DNA of 64,000 nucleotides. It comes from Pseudomonas taiwanensis DSM 21245. GTDB lineage: Bacteria; Pseudomonadota; Gammaproteobacteria; Pseudomonadales; Pseudomonadaceae. The stretch is taken from NCBI RefSeq assembly GCF_000425785.1, contig NZ_AUEC01000016.1:62001-126000 (forward strand), written 5' to 3'. Made by a program: the position numbers and the translations under genes. Shown piece by piece: positions 34,334 to 42,457 of this stretch. The notes under the pieces are model-generated. The model was not told where the DNA came from. It ran no database searches and saw nothing but the letters and a program-made list of their open reading frames with translations. Within the stretch, counting starts at the first letter, position 1; each line of letters opens with the position of its first letter.

Positions 34334-35227
34334 CTACTGCATCCAGGGTGGCGTCGGTTCCACCGCGTTGAGCGGCCCGTGCTCCGCCTCGGCACGAGCC
34401 GCTCGGCGACGGGCATCGTCGAGCCGTGCGGCATCGATCTCGCGCAGCACGCCCTGGACGTCGGCGTCGTACTCATCGTCCTCGAACTGCCCGGTCAACG
34501 GGCTGTCGGGGCGCAATTCCCCGGCCTCGTACAGGGCCCACATTTCCTCTGCGTAACGGGTGCGCTTGAGCTCTGGTGCGAAGTGCCCGAAATAGCTGGC
34601 CATGTTCGCCACATCACGCTGCAGCATGCTGAAGGCGTGGTTGTTGGCGGCGGCGTCCACCGCTTGCGGCAGGTCGATGATCACCGGGCCTTGCGGCCCG
34701 AGCAGCACGTTGAATTCCGACAAGTCGCCATGCACCATGCCGGCACAGAGCATCAGGACGATCTGGCGGATGACGAAGGCATGGTGCTCGCGGGCTTCTT
34801 CCGGCTCCAGGTGAACATCGTTCAGACGTGGTGCAGCGTCACCGTCGGCGTCGGTCACCAGCTCCATCAGCAACACACCATCCTGAAAGTCGTAGGGCTT
34901 AGGCACCCGCACACCGGCATTGGCCAGACGGAACAACGCGGTCACCTCGGCATTCTGCCACGCGTCCTCGGCTTCCTTGCGGCCATACTTCGAGCCCTTG
35001 GCCATGGCCCGGGCCTGGCGACTGTTGCGGACCTTGCGGCCCTCCTGATACTCGGCGGCCTGGCGGAAACTGCGCTTGTTGGCCTCTTTGTAGACCTTGG
35101 CGCAGCGGATCTGCCCTGCGCAGCGCACCACATAGACGGCTGCTTCCTTGCCGCTCATCAATGGCCGCAGTACTTCGTCGACCAGTCCGTCTTCGATCAG
35201 TGGTTCGATTCGTTTTGGCGTCTTCAT
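34334..35227 (-). CDS. RIO1-family serine/threonine protein kinase
   Basis: 297 aa atypical kinase. ATP-site region MSGKEAAVYVVRCAGQ with Lys at CAKVYK, catalytic loop HGDLSEFNVLL, and metal-binding IIDLPQ are all present, as required for RIO kinases. RIO proteins act in ribosome maturation in eukaryotes and archaea; the bacterial role is not settled. The ATG at 35227 gives MKTPKRIEPLIEDG; an ATG 16 codons upstream directly abuts a GAGAGG and is less likely. It is convergent with the TonB receptor gene. Confidence 0.9.
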   Translation of the reverse strand: MKTPKRIEPLIEDGLVDEVLRPLMSGKEAAVYVVRCAGQIRCAKVYKEANKRSFRQAAEYQEGRKVRNSRQARAMAKGSKYGRKEAEDAWQNAEVTALFRLANAGVRVPKPYDFQDGVLLMELVTDADGDAAPRLNDVHLEPEEAREHHAFVIRQIVLMLCAGMVHGDLSEFNVLLGPQGPVIIDLPQAVDAAANNHAFSMLQRDVANMASYFGHFAPELKRTRYAEEMWALYEAGELRPDSPLTGQFEDDEYDADVQGVLREIDAARLDDARRRAARAEAEHGPLNAVEPTPPWMQ

Positions 35228-35311
35228 CAGGCTGGGTTCTTGGGTCCTGGCTGGCCGATCGGCCGGAATGGACATCCTCTCACAGGCTGATGCGTATTGC
35301 TTGGTTGTCTG

Positions 35312-36232
35312 CTACTGGCCAATCGCTGGCGTGCTGGCGCCTGCCGGGGGGGCCCCTACGTCGTCGGGGACCACCTGCCAACTGTCATCCGGATCGAAGC
35401 GCTTCATGGCCTTGGCCTCTGCCTCCCCATTCGGCCCAAGGTCCTTCTCGAACACCTGGCCGTCATGGCTGATCATGAAGCTCATCACGCCGGTATCGTT
35501 GTACTTCGCAGGCCAGGCGATCAAGGCAAAACCACGGCTCATCTGGTTGCCGATCAGATAGCTGTAGGCCCCACCCGGTGCCGAGGGTCCCTGGCCGTCG
35601 AGGATGCGGAAGTGATAGCCATACCAGTCGTCGCCCATCACGTCATTGCCGAACAGCGGCCCCAGCGGACTGACCTGGCCGTCGTTCTCGTCTTCCCAGA
35701 ACAGCCCGTCATGCTTGCCTGGGGAACTGAAGATCTTTTGCGCGTATTCCAGCGCGCCGTTGCCGTTGCGGTCCTGGGAGGCGTACTCCATCTGTGCGTC
35801 GTGGTACGCCAGCACGGACTGCAGCGCGGCCAGTTCATTGCGACCAATGCGCCGTGCTCGAATTTCGGCGCTGCCGGCCTTCAGGTCGAACGTCCAACCC
35901 TGCGCGCCTTTTACCAGCGGGATGGGCAACGTCCAGTGCTGGCTGCCCACCGCCAGAATCGCGTTACGGTCTCCTTGCGCCTGGACACGGTGCTGCTCGC
36001 GGTACTGCTGCAAGAATGCGTCGACATCGCTGCGCTGCACACCCCCGCGGGGAATATAGGTACGCCAGTCATCCCCAAGAAGCTGCGCCAGACGCGCCTC
36101 ATCGGCGTGCGTTTCGCCCAATGCCGCAACGAACGCCTCCACTGCCTTTTCCGGTGTGGGGAATGCCTGCTGCGCCATGGCCAGACCCGACCAGGCCAGG
36201 CCCAATGCCAGTACCGCTGCCTTTGCATTCAT
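35312..36232 (-). CDS. DUF2950 secreted protein
   Basis: 306 aa. A signal peptide (residues 1-20, cut after AMA) leads to QQAFPTPEKAVEAFVAAL, a WTFDLKAGSAEIRARRIGRNE core, an EF-hand-like acidic stretch QDRNGNGALEYAQKI, and a DDWYGYHFRIL region. This is the DUF2950 family of unknown function, predicted periplasmic. It overlaps the upstream DUF3300 gene by 4 bp (ATGA), with GGAGG in that gene's tail as ribosome site. Such pairs recur together, so the two proteins probably act jointly in the envelope. Confidence 0.85.
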   Translation of the reverse strand: MNAKAAVLALGLAWSGLAMAQQAFPTPEKAVEAFVAALGETHADEARLAQLLGDDWRTYIPRGGVQRSDVDAFLQQYREQHRVQAQGDRNAILAVGSQHWTLPIPLVKGAQGWTFDLKAGSAEIRARRIGRNELAALQSVLAYHDAQMEYASQDRNGNGALEYAQKIFSSPGKHDGLFWEDENDGQVSPLGPLFGNDVMGDDWYGYHFRILDGQGPSAPGGAYSYLIGNQMSRGFALIAWPAKYNDTGVMSFMISHDGQVFEKDLGPNGEAEAKAMKRFDPDDSWQVVPDDVGAPPAGASTPAIGQ

Positions 36233-37632
36233 CGACGGCCTCCTGCGCCACGGCGCACGCCTGCACTGGAGGGCCGGGAAATCTGGTGCCCGGCCGCCCG
36301 CGAGGCATTGGGCCGCTGGGCGAAGCTCTGGCTGGTCCGCCCGCGGGTGGCTTGCAGGGTGCTGCGCGACGGCGAGCGAACCCCTTCGAAGGCATTGTTG
36401 CGCGCTCGTCCGGCGCTACGCTGCTGCAGGGCCCGCCCTTCACCAGGCCGGGCTTGGCCGGCGTCCCGGGTGTTGCGCAGTTCCTGCCTGCGATCATGGG
36501 CACGTGGCGCGTCCTGCCGTGCCTGCACCCGGTTACCCGGGCTGTTGCCCGCCTGCACCTCGCGTACCCGGTCGCGGGCTTCGCGATTGCTGGTGGCCGG
36601 GCGCTCGATGCCATGGCGATCCATCGACGCCCGGGCCTTTTCCCGCGCCTGCGCCCGCTGGGCATCGTCACCACGAAACGCCGTGCGCTGGGCGGCACCG
36701 TCGAGCTGGCGGCCAAACTGCTCACGGCTACGGCTGTCTCGGTAAGGCACCCCGTCACGGTGCACGGCGTTGTGCTGCCATTTGTTCTGGTTGTTGGTGA
36801 TGCGGTTGTTGGCGTTGATGTTGTTGTAGCGATTGACGTCGATGTCGATGTCGTTGTCGCCCCAGTCGCAATCACCCCACAGCGAATCGATGATCGCCAC
36901 CCCCGCCCCGAACGCCAGCCCGGCGATCAGGGCGGAGCCAGCGTAATACAACGGCGATGGCGGGTAATAGACCGGTGGCGAGGCCGGGTAGGCCCAGGTG
37001 CCATAAGTCGTGCTCGGGTTGTAGCTGGGCACGTACACCACCTGCGGGTCGGCTGGCTCGATGATGATCGTGGTCGACGATGAACTGGCCGCTGGGGATG
37101 CACTGCCAGTGGCGGGCGCCGCCTGGACCGTCACGTTCTGGTACTGGTTGCTTTGCAGGTTGCCGACGGCCTGGGCCTGGTGGCGCAAGCGCTGGACGCT
37201 GTTCATCACATCGTCGGGCTGGGCGAGGAACGCATCCCCCAGACGCTGCACCCACACCGGGTCCTGGCCAAGCGTGACGAGCACCTGAGGGAAGGCCACC
37301 AGTGCCTGAACACTGGGGTCCCAGGATTGCTTGGCCACTTGCCTCACAGCCTCGTCGCCCTGGGCCTTCGGATTGGCCTTGGACCAGGCCACCGCCTCGG
37401 CGACTTCGCCGGGGTAAGTGGCGGCCATCAGTACCTGGGCCAGCAGCGCGTCGGGGTAAAGCGCGAGGGGAGCGAGCATCTGGTCCAGTTGCGCCTGGGT
37501 GAACACCGCGTCCTTAGTCGCAACTGCCGGCGTCGCAGGTTCAGGCGCTGGGGGATCTGCAGCCTGCAGGCGGTTGGGCAGGACGTTCAGGCACAGCACC
37601 ATCGACACAACACAGCACATTGGAATGCGCAT
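36229..37632 (-). CDS. DUF3300 (YacH-like) secreted protein
   Basis: 467 aa. After a signal peptide (to about residue 25), the DUF3300 domain (about 45-255) reads through QLDQMLAPLALYPDALLAQVLMAATYP, WDPSVQALVAFPQVL and DPQVVYVPSYNPSTTYG. One hydrophobic segment (about 265-290, near the SALIAGLAFGAGVAI region) follows. The C-terminal 170 residues are Arg/Gln/Asn-rich and low in complexity, with many RxR and QR repeats. Function is unknown; E. coli YacH is the namesake. The ATG at 37632 has GGGGA upstream. It leads a two-gene operon with DUF2950. Confidence 0.85.
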   Translation of the reverse strand: MRIPMCCVVSMVLCLNVLPNRLQAADPPAPEPATPAVATKDAVFTQAQLDQMLAPLALYPDALLAQVLMAATYPGEVAEAVAWSKANPKAQGDEAVRQVAKQSWDPSVQALVAFPQVLVTLGQDPVWVQRLGDAFLAQPDDVMNSVQRLRHQAQAVGNLQSNQYQNVTVQAAPATGSASPAASSSSTTIIIEPADPQVVYVPSYNPSTTYGTWAYPASPPVYYPPSPLYYAGSALIAGLAFGAGVAIIDSLWGDCDWGDNDIDIDVNRYNNINANNRITNNQNKWQHNAVHRDGVPYRDSRSREQFGRQLDGAAQRTAFRGDDAQRAQAREKARASMDRHGIERPATSNREARDRVREVQAGNSPGNRVQARQDAPRAHDRRQELRNTRDAGQARPGEGRALQQRSAGRARNNAFEGVRSPSRSTLQATRGRTSQSFAQRPNASRAAGHQISRPSSAGVRRGAGGRR

Positions 37633-37760
37633 GGCATTTCCCCATGTGTTCGGCTTGCGTGAAAGGAGTGAACCGCCACTGGGCAGTTGGAGCGTGAATA
37701 AGGTTAGCAAAGCGCTCGTCGTCAGCAACAAGCGCGCGTTCTCTTGGTCCTGGGGTTGGC

Positions 37761-37777
37761 TCGATAGTCACTATCGA
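37761..37777. promoter_or_regulatory. 17-bp palindrome, candidate operator
   Basis: Perfect inverted repeat TCGATAG-TCA-CTATCGA in the divergent region between the DUF3300 operon and the small lipoprotein. It is a candidate regulator site; the cognate protein is unknown. Confidence 0.5.
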
Positions 37778-37862
37778 CAATGCCAATTTCTATCGCGCGG
37801 CGACGCTCAATAAGCTGGGGCCATCGACAAGACACCTGCCCCGCCGCCCCTGGAGCCGCCCA

Positions 37863-38114
37863 ATGAAAGCCACGACCCGAATATTGATCACTGCCCTGAG
37901 CGCCCTCGGCGTGGCACTGCTTGGCGGCTGCGCCAGCCACCCGGAACTGCGCCCTTACACGGCGCAGGAAACCCTGCAACTGCAACTGGAGGCCCTACAG
38001 CGTCAAGGCCTTTCCATGGATGAGTACGAACAACGCCGTCGAGTGATTCTGCGCGCCGCCACCCCGCAAGCGGTGACTGAAGTGACCGGCGCGCAGCCTG
38101 CGATCAGCGGCTGA
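37863..38114 (+). CDS. Small lipoprotein
   Basis: 83 aa. A short signal peptide with lipobox ALLGGC (Cys23) makes it a predicted lipoprotein. The mature part is mostly polar and helical: QETLQLQLEALQRQGLSMDEYEQRR. GGAG precedes the ATG. The next residue after Cys is Ala, so outer-membrane sorting is expected. Its 3' end overlaps the convergent GST gene by 11 bp. Function unknown. Confidence 0.82.
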   Translation: MKATTRILITALSALGVALLGGCASHPELRPYTAQETLQLQLEALQRQGLSMDEYEQRRRVILRAATPQAVTEVTGAQPAISG

Positions 38115-38739
38115 CCGGCAGCGCCTTGGGCATCAACTCGTAGGGGTGCTTCCACCCTGGCAATGCCTTGATGCGCGCCTTCCAGGCTTGGATGTGGGGA
38201 TAATTTTCCAGCTCGATGCCGGTGTCCTCAGGCATGTACACGTAACCCGCCAACGACAGGTCGGCAATGGTAACGCGCCCGCCCACCATGAAAGGGGTCT
38301 TTTCCAGGTGCGCATCGACCACGCTGTAGGCCGCCTTGGCCCGCTCGCGCAGGAAGTGGGTCACGTCCGTTTCACCGGTATTCTTCAGACAGAACAGAAA
38401 ACGCAGCGCCGCGTAGTAGCTGGTGAACTTGTGGTTGTCGAATAGCATCCAGCGCCAGATTTCGCGTTTTTCGTCCTCGTTACGGGCAGCGAACTGGCCC
38501 GTGCGTTGCGCAAGGTAATCAAGAATCAGCGCCGACTGGGTCAACGTCTGCCCAGCGTGCTCGAGCACTGGTACTTCGCCCTGCTCGTTGACCTCGTCTC
38601 GCCAGGCCTGCTCACGGGTCTGGCCATTGAAGAAGTCGACGAATACCGGTTGCCAGTCCTGGCCGGTCAGTTCAAGCATCAGCGCAGCTTTGTAAGCGTT
38701 GCCGGATTCAGCGAAGCAGTGCAGCGTGTATTCGGACAT
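38104..38739 (-). CDS. Glutathione S-transferase
   Basis: 211 aa two-domain GST. The thioredoxin-like N domain contains LHCFAESGNAYKAALML and the conserved EVPVLEHAGQTLTQSALILDYL with cis-Pro and the glutathione-contacting Gln-Ser. The helical C domain includes HLEKTPFMVGGRVTIADLSLAGYVY, the usual N-capping box. GAAGG precedes the ATG. The stop overlaps the facing lipoprotein gene. Substrate unknown. Confidence 0.9.
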   Translation of the reverse strand: MSEYTLHCFAESGNAYKAALMLELTGQDWQPVFVDFFNGQTREQAWRDEVNEQGEVPVLEHAGQTLTQSALILDYLAQRTGQFAARNEDEKREIWRWMLFDNHKFTSYYAALRFLFCLKNTGETDVTHFLRERAKAAYSVVDAHLEKTPFMVGGRVTIADLSLAGYVYMPEDTGIELENYPHIQAWKARIKALPGWKHPYELMPKALPVSR

Positions 38740-38915
38740 GGCGGACCTTCATTTTCCCTTGAATGATCTGTGATCGGGTTCGCACCCGAGCCAGGGAGCA
38801 AATCATGCCCTGGTCGCCAGCGTCAATGCATCACTGATGCAATCGAGCCCACAGGTGAACCGTTGCGCCCGTTATGCTTAGATACAGCCCAGCACACTCC
38901 GCCAGGATGGCTCCG

Positions 38916-39446
38916 ATGCCCTGCCCTTCATTGCCCCGCGCCGTCACCACTCAACGCACCCGGCTCAGTCGTCCGACCCCGGCCATAGCCTCCCAATTGC
39001 ACAGGGCACTGCTGCGCAGCTACGCACTGCACCAAACCTTCCTGGCATGGGCCAAGGACGACTGGACGCTGGATGAAGTCCGCGACAGCCTGGAAGTGAG
39101 CGCCGAACAGTTTATCGACCCTGATGCTGAGAAACGCTACTTCGTGCTGACCCCGGACAACGCCGAAGTGGTCGGCTGCATCGGCCTGCGCCCCGGTCAG
39201 GATGGGTACGAGGTGGGTTACTGGGTCAGCCAGGACCACTGCGGACAAGGTTTGATGCGCGAGGCACTGGCAGGCCTGCTGGATGCCGTGGAGGTGCCGC
39301 TCTGGCTGACGACCGATCTGGCCAACAGCGCCAGCCAGCGCCTGGCCGAGCGTGTGGGATTCAGACGCGAGGGTTGCGTGCAAGTCGGACAGGCCCCTGG
39401 CACACCGCACGCGCTTTACCGCCGTCCGCCCACGGGTTGCCGCTGA
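38916..39446 (+). CDS. GNAT family N-acetyltransferase (RimJ/RimL type)
   Basis: 176 aa from the ATG at 38916, which has AGGA eight bases upstream; other ATGs at 38907 and 38874 are possible. EVGYWVSQDHCGQGLMREALAGLL is the acetyl-CoA motif, and SASQRLAERVGFRREGCVQ the C-terminal element. This fits ribosomal-protein Ser/Ala acetyltransferases, but these motifs are shared widely. Substrate unknown. Confidence 0.82.
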   Translation: MPCPSLPRAVTTQRTRLSRPTPAIASQLHRALLRSYALHQTFLAWAKDDWTLDEVRDSLEVSAEQFIDPDAEKRYFVLTPDNAEVVGCIGLRPGQDGYEVGYWVSQDHCGQGLMREALAGLLDAVEVPLWLTTDLANSASQRLAERVGFRREGCVQVGQAPGTPHALYRRPPTGCR

Positions 39447-39546
39447 GTCACTTGGCAGGATCGCCAACGGAACTACTGCCGGGCCCGCACCCTCTTAAGG
39501 ATTGAGCGCCAACCCCTTTTGGCTGCACGCTTTTGGAGAACACGCT

Positions 39547-39864
39547 ATGCGCAAACTACTCCTTGCCCCTGCACTGCTGCTCCTTCTGCCTGCCGGGGCT
39601 GCCCTGGCCAGAGTCGATGCCGGAGACGTCGCCACCTCGGCCGGTATCTCCGCGTCGCTGTATTCGACCTTCAAGGATGACAAACGCATCATCCCTGCCC
39701 GCGACGAGCTTTCGGCTTTTGTCGCCAGCGGTGGCGCGATTCGCGGCGCCTACGTGGAGTCGGCGCTGGAGCAGGCCCGCAAGGACCATCCAGGCCTGCA
39801 GGCCAGTGATGAAGAGCTGGCGCGCGCAATTCTGTCCCAGGATGACCCGATCGCCGAGCATTGA
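39547..39864 (+). CDS. DUF2388 secreted protein
   Basis: 105 aa. A signal peptide (cut after ALA near residue 21) precedes DVATSAGISASLYSTFKDDKRI, then ARDELSAFVASGGAIRGAYVESALEQ and a final ELARAILSQ. This pattern is the pseudomonad DUF2388 family, periplasmic and of unknown function. The ATG at 39547 follows TTTTGGAGA. Such genes often occur in tandem copies; only one is seen here. Confidence 0.82.
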   Translation: MRKLLLAPALLLLLPAGAALARVDAGDVATSAGISASLYSTFKDDKRIIPARDELSAFVASGGAIRGAYVESALEQARKDHPGLQASDEELARAILSQDDPIAEH

Positions 39865-39970
39865 TCGGCGCGGTGCGAACCCTGTAAGCGTCGGCTCGCC
39901 GGCGCTTGCGGGGCAGCCGGGGTCATCGCGGCCCACATAGCGCTCGAATCTCTAGAGGGCGATTCCACGC

Positions 39971-40735
39971 CTACCCCCACCCATCCATGCGCATGGTCGC
40001 CCGCACCAGGCGTTGTTCCTCTTGCTCGATCTCGCGCAGGCTGTCGCGTATGCCGTTGATGTGCTCGCGCGCCGCTCGCTGCGCCTGCTCGGGCAGTTGC
40101 TCCATCACGGCGTGGTATAGCCGCGCGTGTTGGCGGTCGATCTGACGCTTCTGCGCTGGCCGGCAGTACAGGTTGTTGACCGAGGCGAATACCGTGCTCA
40201 AGGTCAGGTCGCTGAGCGTCTGCAGGGTGTGCACCAACACCGGGTTGTGCGATGCCTCGCTGATGGCTCGGTGGAAGGCGTGGTCGCGGCGGGCGTGCTC
40301 GCGTGGGTCGTGGGCGTCAGCCGCCTCATGGGCCGCCAGCATCTCTTCGTAACGACGACGAATCAGCAGACGGTCGATCTCGGTGGCGCGCAGGGCCGCC
40401 AGGCGGGCCGACTCACCTTCCAGCAGCGCACGCACCTCCAGCAGGTCGAACAACGTACGCGGTTGCGAACTGAACAGATGCATCAATGGTGTACTGTTGG
40501 CCGAGCCGGTGAGGTCGGCCACGAACGAGCCACGCCCCTGTTCGGTGTCGATGATGCCACGCCCGCTCAAAAGACGCAGGCCCTCGCGCAGCGCCGAACG
40601 GGAACAGCCGAGCTTCTCCACCAGGCGTCGCTCCGACGGCAGCGCCTGACCGACCTTCAATACTCCCTCCACGATCAACCGCTCGACCCGCTCGGCCACC
40701 TGTTCGGCGACCTTGGCCTTGCCTTCAGTAATCAT
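39971..40735 (-). CDS. glcC: Glycolate operon regulator GlcC (GntR/FadR family)
   Basis: 254 aa regulator. The N-terminal winged helix (VAERVERLIVEGVLKVGQALPSERRLVEKLG, about residues 13-75) is GntR-type; the C-terminal FCD domain (about 95-230, with RRDHAFHRAISEASHNPVL metal-binding His) senses a small acid. It is divergent from glcDEFG, as in E. coli, where GlcC activates the operon with glycolate. One operator-like TGGTAGGACCA lies 15 bp from its start, so autoregulation is likely. Confidence 0.93.
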   Translation of the reverse strand: MITEGKAKVAEQVAERVERLIVEGVLKVGQALPSERRLVEKLGCSRSALREGLRLLSGRGIIDTEQGRGSFVADLTGSANSTPLMHLFSSQPRTLFDLLEVRALLEGESARLAALRATEIDRLLIRRRYEEMLAAHEAADAHDPREHARRDHAFHRAISEASHNPVLVHTLQTLSDLTLSTVFASVNNLYCRPAQKRQIDRQHARLYHAVMEQLPEQAQRAAREHINGIRDSLREIEQEEQRLVRATMRMDGWG

Positions 40736-40749
40736 ACGTATCCTCTGAC

Positions 40750-40760
40750 TGGTAGGACCA
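40750..40760. promoter_or_regulatory. GlcC operator-like site 1
   Basis: TGGTAGGACCA fits the FadR-subfamily half-site pattern TNGTNNNACNA. It lies 15 bp upstream of the glcC start codon. Confidence 0.72.
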
Positions 40761-40824
40761 CATGTACTGCATGCCGCAATCTAGCCATGGAGCGCCACGA
40801 ATCACCAGCTTTCGTGCGAAAAAC

Positions 40825-40835
40825 TGGTAGGACCA
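40825..40835. promoter_or_regulatory. GlcC operator-like site 2
   Basis: An identical TGGTAGGACCA (shared 13-mer ACTGGTAGGACCA) lies 75 bp from site 1, 122 bp before the glcD ATG. Two equal sites suit dimers acting at both divergent promoters. Confidence 0.72.
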
Positions 40836-40957
40836 GCTGCCCGAAGGCTCGACCGAACGCCTCCGTCGGCGCAGGCTGAAAGGGTGATGGGTTAACCGTG
40901 AGCGCGCGCCTGCCACAGGTGCGCGATAACAACAAGAATTGCCTCTGAGTGAGCCTG

Positions 40958-42457
40958 ATGAGCATCCTTTACGACGAACGTGTCGATGGGGAACTGCCCG
41001 CCATCGACCTGCCTGCCCTGCTGTCGGCCTTGCGCGAGGCGCTACCCGACCTCGATATCCTGCACCGCGCCGAAGACCTCAAGCCGTACGAGTGCGATGG
41101 TCTCTCGGCCTACCGCACGCTCCCGCTGCTGGTGGTGTTGCCTGAACGCCTGGAACAGGTGCAAACCCTGCTCAAGCTCTGCCATGCATGGGGAGTGCCT
41201 GTGGTTGCACGGGGCGCCGGCACCGGGTTGTCGGGCGGCGCCCTGCCCCTGAGCAAAGGCATCCTGCTGGTGATGGCACGCTTCAACCGCATTCTCGAAG
41301 TGAACCCACAGGGCCGCTTCGCCCGTGTGCAGCCTGGGGTGCGTAACCTGGCGATTTCCCAGGCGGCGGCGCCCCATGGTCTTTACTACGCGCCGGACCC
41401 GTCCTCGCAGATCGCCTGCTCGATTGGCGGCAATGTCGCCGAGAATGCCGGTGGCGTGCACTGCCTGAAATACGGCCTGACCGTGCACAACCTGCTCAAG
41501 GTCGAAATCCTCACCGTCGAGGGCGAACGCCTGACCCTGGGCGGCGATGCCCTGGACAGCCCGGGCTTCGATCTGCTGGCCCTGTTCACCGGTTCGGAAG
41601 GCATGCTGGGTATCGTCACCGAAGTGACCGTCAAACTGCTGCCCAGCCCCCAGGTGGCGCGGGTGCTGCTGGCAAGTTTCAACCGCGTCGAGGATGCCGG
41701 TCGGGCGGTCGCCCAGATCATCGCCGCCGGGATCATCCCAGCCGGCCTGGAAATGATGGACAACCTGGCGATCCGCGCCGCCGAGGACTTCATCCACGCT
41801 GGCTACCCGGTGGATGCCGCCGCGATACTGCTGTGCGAACTCGACGGGGTCGAGGCAGACGTGCACGACGACTGCGAACGCGTCGCAGCCGTGCTACAAC
41901 AGGCCTGTGCCCGCGAGGTACGCCTGGCCTGCGACGAGGCCGAGCGTGCGCGTTTCTGGGCCGGGCGCAAGAACGCCTTCCCGGCGGTGGGCAGGCTCTC
42001 GCCGGACTACTACTGCATGGACGGCACGATTCCGCGTCGCGAGCTACCACGGGTACTCAGGGGCATCGGCGAGTTGTCGCAGGAATACGGCCTGCGCGTG
42101 GCCAACGTGTTCCACGCCGGCGACGGCAACATGCACCCACTGATCCTGTTCGACGCCAACCTGCCAGGCGAACTGGAACGCGCCGAGGCCATGGGTGGAC
42201 GGATTCTGGAGCTGTGCGTCGCGGTGGGTGGCTCCATCACCGGTGAGCATGGCGTGGGGCGCGAGAAGATCAATCAGATGTGCGCGCAATTCAACAGCGA
42301 CGAAATCACCCTGTTCCACGCAGTGAAGGCCGCGTTCGATCCGAAGGGTTTGCTCAACCCCGGCAAGAACATCCCGACCCTGCATCGCTGCGCCGAGTTT
42401 GGGGCGATGCATGTGCATCATGGCCAACTGCCCTTCCCCGAACTGGAGCGCTTCTGA
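40958..42457 (+). CDS. glcD: Glycolate oxidase subunit GlcD
   Basis: 499 aa FAD-linked subunit that oxidises glycolate to glyoxylate. The PCMH-type FAD domain shows VVARGAGTGLSGGALPL (about residue 87-103), SSQIACSIGGNVAENAGGVHCLKYG, and the C-terminal HAGDGNMHPLILFD and GSITGEHGVG. Length equals E. coli GlcD. I chose the ATG at 40958; a GTG three codons upstream is possible. It is the first gene of glcDEFG and overlaps glcE by 1 bp. Confidence 0.97.
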   Translation: MSILYDERVDGELPAIDLPALLSALREALPDLDILHRAEDLKPYECDGLSAYRTLPLLVVLPERLEQVQTLLKLCHAWGVPVVARGAGTGLSGGALPLSKGILLVMARFNRILEVNPQGRFARVQPGVRNLAISQAAAPHGLYYAPDPSSQIACSIGGNVAENAGGVHCLKYGLTVHNLLKVEILTVEGERLTLGGDALDSPGFDLLALFTGSEGMLGIVTEVTVKLLPSPQVARVLLASFNRVEDAGRAVAQIIAAGIIPAGLEMMDNLAIRAAEDFIHAGYPVDAAAILLCELDGVEADVHDDCERVAAVLQQACAREVRLACDEAERARFWAGRKNAFPAVGRLSPDYYCMDGTIPRRELPRVLRGIGELSQEYGLRVANVFHAGDGNMHPLILFDANLPGELERAEAMGGRILELCVAVGGSITGEHGVGREKINQMCAQFNSDEITLFHAVKAAFDPKGLLNPGKNIPTLHRCAEFGAMHVHHGQLPFPELERF

